Made by a program: the position numbers and the translations under genes. This document shows, one piece after another, positions 1 to 5,786 of a DNA stretch of 37,469 nucleotides. Location of the stretch: positions 1 to 37,469 of the IMG/VR virus record IMGVR_UViG_3300034196_000127; one strand, given 5' to 3'. This DNA is from a virus. A model generated the notes under the pieces. The model did no database searches, was not told where the DNA came from, and saw nothing but the letters and a program-made list of their open reading frames with translations. Each line of letters starts with the position of its first letter. The stretch's first letter is position 1.

Positions 1-127
1 CGAATCCGCCGCCATGCCTTGGGGATCTCGAAGCGGTCGACCAGGTGGACCGCAGCGTCCCACTCGTAGACCAGGCCCTCCTGGGCCGCCCAGACGCCCT
101 CGTAGAGGCGCTTGCGGCGCACGCCGG
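1..127. repeat. Terminal direct repeat, left copy (circular join)
   Basis: These 127 bases are identical to positions 37343-37469. Exact repetition of this length at both ends of an assembled sequence is what a circular molecule gives when the assembler runs once around it. The terminase reading frame continues without a break across the join, which supports a circular or circularly permuted genome of 37,342 bp rather than true physical terminal repeats. Confidence 0.95.
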
Positions 128-734
128 TGAGATTGCGGAGCTTAGTGAGGTAGGCGTCATCAACAGTGGGGTTGTCTTCATGGCGGCTGAGGAGGCGGGT
201 AGTCTGCTTCTTCAGGCAGCGCTGGTTGAGCCAGTGGGCGGGGCCAGCGGGGTTGCAGTCGGCGATCAGCTGTTGGTAGGGGACGACCTTGTTGCGCAGG
301 CGGGTGGTGAGGCTCTCCCAGTCCTCCTCGGCCAGCTCAGTCGCCTCGGCGACGTAGATCAGGTCGTACTCGGTGGACATGATCTTGACCGGGTTATCCA
401 TCCCGGCCACGACCACCTCGGATCCATTGGGGTAGGGGTAGCTCTGGCGGTGGGAGCGCCCTGCTCCCTCGGCGATCGGGCTACCTGCGGGGAGCACCTT
501 GGTCTCCCATGTGACCAGCGTCGATTGCGACATCGACGCGCGGGTCTTGCGCACCAGCAGGATGCGGCAGCCGGCATACTTACTGGCGACAAGGTTGAGT
601 TTCTCCAGGCAGGCCCGGCTTTTGCCGGTGCCCGCAGGGCCATCTAAAAGGACTTCGTCATCCTTGCAGTAGAACAGCTTCAGCGCCGCCCCAAAGGGCT
701 GGTAGGCGCGCTGCGCCGGCGTAGGCTCGGTCAT
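1..734 (-). CDS. terL: Terminase large subunit, N-terminal part (continues at 37342)
   Basis: This is the ATPase half of the DNA-packaging motor. The start ATG at 734 overlaps the stop of the small-subunit gene (ATGA). The frame is open to base 1 and continues in phase at 37342, giving 432 residues in the joined gene. Walker A is GPAGTGKS at residues 32-39. A Walker B-like stretch with its acidic pair is at 123-134 (YDLIYVAEATEL). The coupling-type segment ADCNPAGPAHW follows. The order ATPase then RNase H-like nuclease is that of phage terminases that cut concatemers at procapsid portals. The gene is split only by the arbitrary start of the sequence, so it is not truncated. Confidence 0.95.
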   Translation of the reverse strand, partial: MTEPTPAQRAYQPFGAALKLFYCKDDEVLLDGPAGTGKSRACLEKLNLVASKYAGCRILLVRKTRASMSQSTLVTWETKVLPAGSPIAEGAGRSHRQSYPYPNGSEVVVAGMDNPVKIMSTEYDLIYVAEATELAEEDWESLTTRLRNKVVPYQQLIADCNPAGPAHWLNQRCLKKQTTRLLSRHEDNPTVDDAYLTKLRNLTGVRRKRLYEGVWAAQEGLVYEWDAAVHLVDRFEIPKAWRRI

Positions 735-1345
735 ACCGCGTCAACGTCGATCCCCTGATACACCTTGAACAGCGGCCCGCCGCCGGCGCCCTGGTGCTCG
801 ATGATGAGCTTCTTGACGCCGAGCAGCTCGGTCATCTCGCGGGTGGTGTCCACGATCAGGGTCAGCCACTTGCTGCGCCCCTCGCCGCGCAGGGCTGGGC
901 GCACAATGCGCACGGTGCGCTTCACTTCGATCGGCTCACTCTCCTGTGGGAAGAGTTGGGCGGCCACCTGGACGGACGTGTTGCCCTTGCGTGGCTGACC
1001 CTCGCCCTCCTCGCCGGCCTCATCGAGCGCCAGCGTCTTCGTGGCTACACCCTCGGTCGTATAGTCGAACTTCCCGGCGAACCAGTCGCGCTCGCGCTGG
1101 GCGTCGGCGCGATACTCGCGCCACGCCTCATCAATGACTCGCTGGTAGGTGGCCAGGGCCACGGCCACCACCTCGCCGAGGCGCGCGCGGCTCAGCTCGC
1201 GCACCTGGTCGCCGATCGCCTGCATATCGCGGGCGACCGTATCCTCCGAGATGCGCAGCGCGGCGCAGATCTCGGCGTAGTCCTTGCCCTGGACGACCAG
1301 GTCGAAGACCTTGCTTTGTCGGATGAGGACGGGAAGGCGAGGCAT
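731..1345 (-). CDS. terS: Terminase small subunit (putative)
   Basis: A 204-residue protein directly before the large terminase. Residues about 12-44 form a helix-turn-helix (KVFDLVVQGKDYAEICAALR, then a recognition helix around SEDTVARDM), as expected for a small subunit that recognises the packaging site. The rest is predicted helical up to about residue 85, then charged, and lacks known enzymatic motifs. Its stop overlaps the large-subunit start by 4 bases, so the two are translationally coupled. The assignment rests on the HTH and position. Another DNA-binding regulator is possible but less likely at this place. Confidence 0.75.
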   Translation of the reverse strand: MPRLPVLIRQSKVFDLVVQGKDYAEICAALRISEDTVARDMQAIGDQVRELSRARLGEVVAVALATYQRVIDEAWREYRADAQRERDWFAGKFDYTTEGVATKTLALDEAGEEGEGQPRKGNTSVQVAAQLFPQESEPIEVKRTVRIVRPALRGEGRSKWLTLIVDTTREMTELLGVKKLIIEHQGAGGGPLFKVYQGIDVDAV

Positions 1346-1374
1346 TGAGACTCCGCAGAAGTCCGCAAAACGGG

Positions 1375-1638
1375 CTAGAGGCCAGCCACCAGCTGCGGGC
1401 TCAGCAGCAGCGCCAGGACAACGACCGCCACGATCAGGATGACGGCGGTCTGGAACGCGGACACCGCCACAAACCAGGTGAGCGAGCCCGCGATGCGCTC
1501 CAGGTGGCGCTCCAGGCGTCGGCCGAGCAGATCCACGACCTCGTCGGCGTCCACGCCCTGCTGCACCACGTCGCGGCCGGCAACGTCGTGTAGGCGCACG
1601 TCGCCGATCTGGTTGTCTGTCATCCCGAGCGCAGTCAT
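1375..1638 (-). CDS. Holin-like single-span membrane protein
   Basis: An 87-residue protein with about 55 polar, charged, helical residues followed by one long hydrophobic segment (from about LTWFVAVSAF to VLALLLS) near the C-terminus. This layout, a cytoplasmic helix followed by a C-terminal membrane span, is that of XhlA-type haemolysin/holin accessory proteins. It lies four genes downstream of the endolysin in the same operon, which supports a lysis role: forming or regulating the membrane lesion that releases the endolysin. The ATG at 1638 overlaps the stop of the preceding ORF (ATGA) and is chosen for that reason; an in-frame ATG is also present at 1623. Another small membrane protein cannot be excluded. 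Confidence 0.6.
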   Translation of the reverse strand: MTALGMTDNQIGDVRLHDVAGRDVVQQGVDADEVVDLLGRRLERHLERIAGSLTWFVAVSAFQTAVILIVAVVVLALLLSPQLVAGL

Positions 1639-1886
1639 GGCGTCGCGGCCTTTCTCGGGCGCCCGACGGGGCGCGGCGGGCGGGGCGGGAAGCGGCGGCG
1701 GGGGCGCCGGGATCCTGGCGTAATGATGATCGGGTCGGGGACGGGTCGTGGCGCGGCGTAGCGCGTGGGGCCGCAGATCGGGCAGGCGATCCAGGTGTCG
1801 CCGGGGACGGTGGTCAGGGCTGCGATGGCGTAGCAGCCGCAGCCGGGGCACTGGGCGGCCGCCCGGCGCGGCCTAGGCGCGGCCAC
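1635..1886 (-). CDS. Small zinc-ribbon-like protein
   Basis: An 83-residue ORF starting at GTG 1886. It carries CPGCGC near residue 13 and CPIC near residue 35, two CxxC-type knuckles spaced like a zinc ribbon, and a basic, proline-rich C-terminal tail ending GRPRKAATP. It overlaps the preceding ORF by 14 bases and the holin-like gene by 4, which fits a coupled late-operon gene. The function is not recognised. A DNA- or RNA-binding role is only suggested by the zinc knuckles and basic tail. Confidence 0.55.
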   Translation of the reverse strand: MAAPRPRRAAAQCPGCGCYAIAALTTVPGDTWIACPICGPTRYAAPRPVPDPIIITPGSRRPRRRFPPRPPRPVGRPRKAATP

Positions 1887-2121
1887 GGCAGGTGGGGCTC
1901 TGGCAGCCGTCGCCGCGGCAGAGCGAGCAGGTCGGCGTCAGCGCGGCCATCGCCTGCTCGGGCGTCTGGCCCGTGCGCACCAGGTGGCGGAGTGCGCGCA
2001 GGTCTCGGCGCGTCTCATCCAGCGCGATCTCCAGGCGCTGGCACTGGTCGGCGTTCGCCCGCAGCGACCGCTCCAGATGATCAATACGGGTGCGCAGCTC
2101 GTCCTCAATGGGGTCGCTCAC
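1873..2121 (-). CDS. Small coiled-coil protein with C-terminal cysteine cluster
   Basis: An 82-residue protein whose start GTG at 2121 overlaps the stop of the 39-residue ORF (GTGA). Residues 5-45 are strongly helical with heptad-like spacing (IDHLERSLRANADQCQRLEI). The C-terminus holds four cysteines in CSLCRGDGCQSPTC, a pattern suited to binding one zinc ion and reminiscent of DnaJ-like central repeats. It follows the endolysin and precedes the holin-like gene. The function is unknown. Spanin-like roles are unlikely because there is no signal or membrane segment. Confidence 0.5.
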   Translation of the reverse strand: MSDPIEDELRTRIDHLERSLRANADQCQRLEIALDETRRDLRALRHLVRTGQTPEQAMAALTPTCSLCRGDGCQSPTCRGRA

Positions 2122-2237
2122 GGCGCGATCTCCTCGGCCAGCACGGCGCGCCACAGGCGGCGCAGCAGGGCCAGGCTCAGGGCGCCGGTCTCGTACATGA
2201 CGAGTAGGCGCAGGCAGCGATCCAGGGCGGGGCTCAT
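2118..2237 (-). CDS. Tiny 39-residue ORF, coupled to endolysin
   Basis: ATG at 2237 overlaps the endolysin stop (ATGA), and its own stop overlaps the next start (GTGA), so it sits inside a chain of translational couplings. The product is short, leucine-rich and amphipathic (LRLLVMYETGALSLALLRRL). It could be a small lysis regulator or simply a coupling ORF that carries ribosomes to the next gene. There is no homology I can name. The support is the two precise 4-base overlaps and the lack of any other frame there. Confidence 0.4.
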   Translation of the reverse strand: MSPALDRCLRLLVMYETGALSLALLRRLWRAVLAEEIAP

Positions 2238-3307
2238 AGGCTCTGGCTCCTGATCGCGTCGGCGACCTCGGCGATCGCCGCGCCATAGTAGGTGCCGGGC
2301 GTGGCCCAGCCGTGTTTGGTGGGGTTGTGAGCGGCGCCCAGCTCGCGCAGGATCTGCGCGGAGCCGCGCAGCTCGCCGCCCAACGGGCGCACGCGCAGGG
2401 CGTAGCGGATCGCGGCCTCCTGAGGGAGGGTTGTGGCGGTGTTGGCGGTCAGGGCGTAGGCCAGGAGGCGGCCCAGGTGGGCGGGGACGCTCTCACGCAC
2501 CCAGTCGGCGAACGAGCAGCCGGCGCCGGGGGAGCCGTCTACGCCGATGCCGGCGGGGTTGCGGTGGGGCCGGGCGGCCCAGTCACTCGCAAAGTTGTTC
2601 GTCTCGTGGATGGCCTGGGCAACGGCGATCTCGGCGGGGATGCCGAGCTCGGCGCACTGCGCGAAGTAGGCGGGCAGGATGACCTCGCCAAGGTCATAGG
2701 CGGTGTAGGCGCCGTGGGGCCGGCTGAGGACGTAGGCGCGGGCCTGCGCGAGCGTGGCGCGACTCTGGCCGACGATGGGGCTGGTCTCGCTGTAGTGGGC
2801 CGCAGTGGCGAGGAAGACCTGGCCGAGGAAGCTGGGCCAGGGGAAGCCGGCCGGGTCGGTCTTGCGGCCTGGGGCGATGTCCACGTGGCGGACGACCTGG
2901 GTCGCGGGGATAGCGTAGCGGGCCACGAGGGCCTGGGCGAGGCTGATGAGGCTGGCGATCTGCACGGCGGGGTAGGGGTCCTGGCCGTCGTTGTGGTTCG
3001 AGAGCTCCACGCCAATGGAGCAGGCGTTGAGCCCGCTTACGGAGCGGCCGTCGATGCGCCACTGGCTGATGCCCGCGTGCCAGGCCGTGTCCCGGTCTCT
3101 GACCAGCTGGGAGATCGCCCCGGCCTTGTCGATGTAGTAGTGGATGGAGACAGGCTTGGCGTCGCTGCCGCCCTGGCGCAGCCAGGCCAGATCACCGGGG
3201 TGGCTGCCCGCCGTCGCGTGGATGACCAGCGCGCGGATCGGGCCGGGCCTGCCGGCATCGTAGTGGGGGCGGCTCATGCCGAGCCAGGCGATCGGGGGAG
3301 TGCTCAT
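2234..3307 (-). CDS. Endolysin: N-acetylmuramoyl-L-alanine amidase plus glucosaminidase-like domain
   Basis: A 357-residue cell-wall hydrolase. Residues about 25-165 form an Amidase_2 (PGRP-type) domain: IHATAG, HYYID, the WHAG histidine, GVELSNH, and HVDIAPGRKTDP supply the zinc histidines and the catalytic lysine region. Residues about 200-345 resemble a glucosaminidase/lysozyme fold: AIHETNNFAS with a candidate catalytic glutamate, then NPAGIGVDG and the F-x-x-W segment FADWV. Two activities against peptidoglycan in one protein are common in phages of thick-walled hosts. No signal peptide is seen, so it needs a holin. The ribosome site before ATG 3307 is weak, and a 187-base gap with one copy of a 21-bp repeat lies upstream. 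Confidence 0.9.
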   Translation of the reverse strand: MSTPPIAWLGMSRPHYDAGRPGPIRALVIHATAGSHPGDLAWLRQGGSDAKPVSIHYYIDKAGAISQLVRDRDTAWHAGISQWRIDGRSVSGLNACSIGVELSNHNDGQDPYPAVQIASLISLAQALVARYAIPATQVVRHVDIAPGRKTDPAGFPWPSFLGQVFLATAAHYSETSPIVGQSRATLAQARAYVLSRPHGAYTAYDLGEVILPAYFAQCAELGIPAEIAVAQAIHETNNFASDWAARPHRNPAGIGVDGSPGAGCSFADWVRESVPAHLGRLLAYALTANTATTLPQEAAIRYALRVRPLGGELRGSAQILRELGAAHNPTKHGWATPGTYYGAAIAEVADAIRSQSL

Positions 3308-3456
3308 AAGAGTGTGGTGGCTCGCGCCGGCGTCGTAGCGTTCACGCTGGCTCGTGGTGTGTGTGTGCCGTGTTGCGTGGCAGGAGTCACGCTCGGCGCG
3401 AGCGTCGGCATATCAAAGCGGCTCGCGTTCACGCCCGGAGAACCGGGGGAACGGAG

Positions 3457-3477
3457 CCGCGCGGAGTTCGCTCTGGC
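3457..3477. repeat. 21-bp direct repeat, copy 1
   Basis: CCGCGCGGAGTTCGCTCTGG(C) here recurs at 3825-3845 with one mismatch and in the same direction. The two copies bracket the 94-residue gene at 3495-3779. Similarity extends on one side to a TCGA about 5-8 bases away. It is either a regulatory site of the late operon (one copy before each late gene block) or the footprint of a recombination that brought in the small gene. Confidence 0.6.
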
Positions 3478-3494
3478 TATCGAAAAAGGTCAGG

Positions 3495-3779
3495 CTAGGC
3501 GGCGCGGGGCCGCAGGGTCAGGCGCGCGGTGTCGCAGCGCCCACCGTTGTTGAGGATCTCGATCTGGTCGCCCGGGCGCAGGCCATAGTCGCGCCGCAGG
3601 CGCTGGTGGAAGCTGTCCAGATCCTCGCCACGCTCCAGCTTGATGGTGACGACCGTCTCCTCGGGGACAAACTCGCCGTCGCCATCGACCACAAAACGGG
3701 CCGTACCGCGCTCGAAGCGGGTCAGGGTCGCCAGGCCGGTCAGAAAACGCTGGAGTCCAGTGGAGGCGGCGGCGATCAT
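3495..3779 (-). CDS. First gene of the late operon, 94 residues, unknown
   Basis: The ATG at 3779 is chosen because AGGAG lies at the right distance upstream, whereas the open frame extends much further without a start signal. The N-terminus is helical (LQRFLTGLATLTRFERGT). The rest is predicted beta-rich with charged turns (VPEETVVTIKLERGEDLDSF, GDQIEILNNGG). I do not recognise the family. Being first after the leader terminator and upstream of lysis genes, it could be a regulator of late transcription or a lysis-timing protein. That is inference from position only. Confidence 0.65.
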   Translation of the reverse strand: MIAAASTGLQRFLTGLATLTRFERGTARFVVDGDGEFVPEETVVTIKLERGEDLDSFHQRLRRDYGLRPGDQIEILNNGGRCDTARLTLRPRAA

Positions 3780-3797
3780 GGGGAGGCTCCTGGGTAC

Positions 3798-3830
3798 AAA
3801 AAAGCGCGGCGGCCTGGTGGCCTGCCGCGC
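3798..3830 (-). terminator. Rho-independent terminator in the late-operon leader
   Basis: On the minus strand a GC-rich stem (GCGCGGC-A-GGCC, loop ACCA, GGCC-G-CCGCGC) is followed directly by six T. It ends only 19 bases before the first late ATG at 3779, with the ribosome site in between. There is no room for a promoter after it, so late transcription must start upstream and pass through it. Confidence 0.75.
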
Positions 3831-3845
3831 GGGGTTCGCTCTGGC
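3825..3845. repeat. 21-bp direct repeat, copy 2
   Basis: Second copy of the repeat at 3457-3477, differing by one base. It overlaps the outer base of the leader terminator stem, so in RNA made on the minus strand it is transcribed just before and into the hairpin, where a nut- or put-like antitermination signal would lie. Confidence 0.6.
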
Positions 3846-3861
3846 GCTTCTCGATTGCTGA

Positions 3862-3871
3862 GGCCAGTATA
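3862..3871 (-). promoter_or_regulatory. Candidate late promoter -10 box (minus strand)
   Basis: Minus-strand TATACTGGCC, the same decamer that stands on the plus strand at 3957-3966, pointing the other way. It lies upstream of the leader terminator, where a late promoter is needed. No convincing -35 box stands at 16-18 bases, so it may need an activator. Confidence 0.4.
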
Positions 3872-3956
3872 GCGCGTTCGCCCGTGTGGATCGATAGGCG
3901 GCGAGTCCTGTTGTGCAGTAGGAATTATGCCGCGAATGGCGGTTCGCCCCGGCGGG

Positions 3957-3966
3957 TATACTGGCC
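3957..3966 (+). promoter_or_regulatory. Candidate promoter -10 box (plus strand)
   Basis: TATACTGGCC, identical to the oppositely directed decamer at 3862-3871. It is about 47 bases before ATG 4013. Transcription starting from it would begin inside or next to the palindrome at 3972-3985, which would make that palindrome an operator. No good -35 box is visible. Confidence 0.45.
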
Positions 3967-3971
3967 GAAGA

Positions 3972-3985
3972 TGAACAGGTGTTCA
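3972..3985. promoter_or_regulatory. LexA/DinR-like operator, GAAC-N4-GTTC
   Basis: TGAACAGGTGTTCA is a palindrome with 6-base arms and a 2-base centre. It contains GAAC-RNRY-GTTC, which fits the SOS box bound by LexA of Gram-positive type. It sits at the expected transcription start of the gene at 4013. Damage-dependent expression of that gene is inferred. A phage repressor could use the same site. Confidence 0.5.
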
Positions 3986-4012
3986 TCAAACTACATCCAC
4001 TGAGGTATCCCC

Positions 4013-4357
4013 ATGGCCCGCCCCACCTGCGTCTCCGAAGAACTCGCCCAGCTCCGCAACACGCGCCAGACCATCTTCTACCTGGCCAAGTGCATCGACC
4101 AGCGCGACAAGGACCTCGCCGACCAGCTCGCCCGCGTCGTCGCCGGCCAAGAGGCGCTCGACCGGAAGCTGGATCACCTGGCCGATCTCTTCGAGCAGTA
4201 CGCCAGTGGCGTCGAGCGCACCTGGCTAGAGAGCCACGGCAGCGTGGTCCAGTCCAACGAGGTGCTGCGCAACCTCCGCGACGATGTGCGCAAGGCGCCG
4301 GCGCTGATCGCCAACGCGGTGACCATCGCCGGCCCCGCCAAGGGCTGCGCCGCTTAG
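4013..4357 (+). CDS. Small helical protein, possibly SOS-controlled
   Basis: A 114-residue, largely alpha-helical protein (LAQLRNTRQTIFYLAKCID, VVAGQEALDRKLDHLADLF) with coiled-coil character and no membrane segment. It is the only plus-strand gene between the late operon and integrase 1, with its own TATACT box and a LexA-like operator. It overlaps the 3' end of integrase 1 by 4 bases, tail to tail. The function is unrecognised. An antirepressor or excision/induction factor would suit the position and operator, but nothing in the residues proves it. Confidence 0.7.
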   Translation: MARPTCVSEELAQLRNTRQTIFYLAKCIDQRDKDLADQLARVVAGQEALDRKLDHLADLFEQYASGVERTWLESHGSVVQSNEVLRNLRDDVRKAPALIANAVTIAGPAKGCAA

Positions 4358-5466
4358 AGCCCGAAGCGTGCCGCGAGATCCTCGGCATAGGGATTCTCGG
4401 CCGAGCTAAGGGCCGCCAGGTAGCGGCCGGTAGTGGCCAGGGAGCTGTGGCCCAGCTTCGCCTGGATCTCGCTGACTTTCGCCCCGGTCGCCTCCAGCTC
4501 GTGGGCGAATGTGTGGCGCAGTGCGTGGAAGCGGCCGGTGCCGAGATGCTTCTCGCAAATCCGCTGGAGCGTGCGCGCAGACACGCCCCACAGCGGCGTA
4601 TCTTTGGCCAGCGCCCTCAGCGGCCCGTGGCGGGCCTGGAGATAGCCGAGCAGCGCCTCGGCCACCGGGCGTGCCAGCGTGTCGCTGAACTTCTTCCCGC
4701 CCTTGCCGCGGCGCACGTGGATGGTCACCTGATTGCCGCGCACCTCAACGTCCCCCCACTGGAGCGCGGCCACCTCAGCCAGGCGCCGACCCGTCGTGAG
4801 CGCTAGCAGCAGCAGAGCGTAGTCGCGCTGACCATCCGGAGTGGCCCGGTCGAGCGCGGCCAGGCGCTCGCGCACGTCGCCGGCGTCCAGCGCCCGGGCG
4901 TCGGCGTAGGCATGCACCGGGCGACGCTCGACGCGCGTGATCGGGTTGGCCAGCGCGATCAGACCACGCGCCTGGGCGAACCGGTAGAGGCTTGACAGGA
5001 TGGCCAGGCGCTGGTTGTAGGTTGCCGGCGCCGGTGCCCCCTGGCCGGCCCAGCCCTGGGCGGCCAGGGCAATGAGATCGGCGGGGCCATCGAGATCCTG
5101 GCCAGCGCCGCGCAGCTGCGCGCGAAAGCTGGCGAGCGCGTCGGCGTAGGCCCGCCGGGTCTTCGCCGAGCCGCTGCGGCCACTCTTGGCGGCGAGCCAG
5201 GCGGCGATCACGGTGTCGAGGGCGGGGGATGGCGGGGGCGTCGGGGGCGTCGCGAGGGCGCCCGGGGCGCGGGCGAGGGCGGTCTCCACGGGGGTCTCCA
5301 GCAGGTAGGTCAGAGGGGCATGTCGTCTAATGTCTGTTAGACGACATGGGGATAGCGCATCATAGCGCGATCCGTCCGCCAGATCACTGGACTTTTGTAC
5401 CGCCGCGCCCTGGGCCTTTTTCGCTCGTGCCAGATACCGCCGGAGCGCCGCGCGCAGGGTGGCCAT
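4354..5466 (-). CDS. int: Tyrosine recombinase 1 (integrase)
   Basis: A 370-residue site-specific recombinase. A SAM-like N-terminal DNA-binding domain spans about residues 82-175 and the catalytic domain about 190-360. The catalytic set is visible: Arg228 in TGRRLAE, Lys near 255-258 in GKGGKK, His314-x-x-Arg317 in HALRHTF, His340 in LGHSS, and nucleophile Tyr349 in GRYLAA. ATG 5466 has a strong AGGAGG site. However, residues 1-75 match no part of the family and include the 28-bp palindrome, and GTG 5289 (Val60) has GGAG in front of it. The shorter 311-residue form would place the palindrome in the leader. It would catalyse phage integration, excision or multimer resolution. Confidence 0.9.
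   Translation of the reverse strand: MATLRAALRRYLARAKKAQGAAVQKSSDLADGSRYDALSPCRLTDIRRHAPLTYLLETPVETALARAPGALATPPTPPPSPALDTVIAAWLAAKSGRSGSAKTRRAYADALASFRAQLRGAGQDLDGPADLIALAAQGWAGQGAPAPATYNQRLAILSSLYRFAQARGLIALANPITRVERRPVHAYADARALDAGDVRERLAALDRATPDGQRDYALLLLALTTGRRLAEVAALQWGDVEVRGNQVTIHVRRGKGGKKFSDTLARPVAEALLGYLQARHGPLRALAKDTPLWGVSARTLQRICEKHLGTGRFHALRHTFAHELEATGAKVSEIQAKLGHSSLATTGRYLAALSSAENPYAEDLAARFGL
5319..5348. other. dif-like palindrome, candidate recombination site
   Basis: Two perfect 12-base arms around a 6-base centre; the inner layout is ATGTCGTCTAA - TGTCTG - TTAGACGACAT. The 11-6-11 spacing and the TAA-TGT...TTA core resemble bacterial dif sites bound by XerC/XerD. It lies within the first codons of recombinase 1 (residues about 40-50), or just before the gene if translation starts at 5289. 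Adjacent placement of core site and integrase gene is typical of attP. Confidence 0.5.
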
Positions 5467-5600
5467 CGCCGCCTCCTGCGGCCGCCGCGCCCCATGCTAC
5501 ACTGGGGGCGCAGCAGCCGCTGTCTCGATGGCCCGCTCCTTCCTTCACGCGGCGGGGCGGGCCGTCGGCGCGTCTGGCGACAGCATAGCATCATCGCAGT

Positions 5601-5638
5601 GTTAGGCGGGCGTTGGCTGGACGTTAGGCGGACGTTGG
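5601..5638. repeat. Two 16-bp direct repeats near integrase 1
   Basis: GTTAGGCGGGCGTTGG at 5601-5616 and GTTAGGCGGACGTTGG at 5623-5638 differ by one base and are 22 bp apart, two helical turns, so both present the same face of DNA. Such pairs are typical of integrase arm sites or operators. They lie about 135 bp upstream of the recombinase start. Confidence 0.5.
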
Positions 5639-5642
5639 GGTC

Positions 5643-5767
5643 GGTGGTATGCTGGGGCACACACGGACGCGCCCCGCCTCCCCTGATTCCCGTCGGGAGG
5701 CGGGGCGCGTCCGTCTGCGAGTAGCATACCACCGCGCCCCGGTTCGAAATCCGACTGGGGCGCGGTG
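5643..5767 (-). terminator. Nested GC-rich hairpins after the VapC-like gene
   Basis: Going down the minus strand from the vapC stop, the first hairpin has 11-bp arms (5730-5740 with 5757-5767). Then an outer 11-bp pair (5643-5653 with 5723-5733) encloses a 20-bp perfect stem (5663-5682 with 5695-5714). The arm at 5723-5733 overlaps the arm of the first hairpin, so the two folds compete. No T-run follows. They probably end or slow toxin-operon transcription before integrase 1. Confidence 0.55.
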
Positions 5768-5786
5768 TCGTTGTCGAGCGGGCGGG

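Larger units (their letters stand above)
5467..5786. other. 320-bp gap rich in inverted and direct repeats
   Basis: No gene is seen here. It holds a 16-bp direct repeat pair (5601-5638), nested hairpins (5643-5733) and a terminator-like hairpin behind the VapC-like gene (5730-5767). A TACACT box at about 5499 and a TATGCT sequence (minus strand, about 5585) are possible -10 elements without clear partners. The repeats next to an integrase gene suggest accessory (arm-type) sites. Confidence 0.5.

Noticed and set aside
1-127. Physical direct terminal repeats of a T7- or T5-like phage
   Set aside because: The repeat is only 127 bp, falls inside the terminase coding sequence and equals a common assembly overlap length. 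A circular contig explains it better.
2312-3553. 413-codon plus-strand open frame
   Set aside because: It is antisense to the endolysin, whose motifs are clear. Its glycine/alanine/valine-rich content is typical of shadow frames in GC-rich DNA.
5735-5766. tRNA-like 3' end (CCCCGGTTCGAAATCC...GGGGCG) next to the integrase gene, possibly a tRNA attachment site
   Set aside because: The T-arm does not fold properly: the closing G53-C61 pair is only possible with an 8-base loop, no D-arm or anticodon arm lies upstream, and no CCA end follows. The symmetry is fully explained by the 11-bp hairpin behind the toxin gene.
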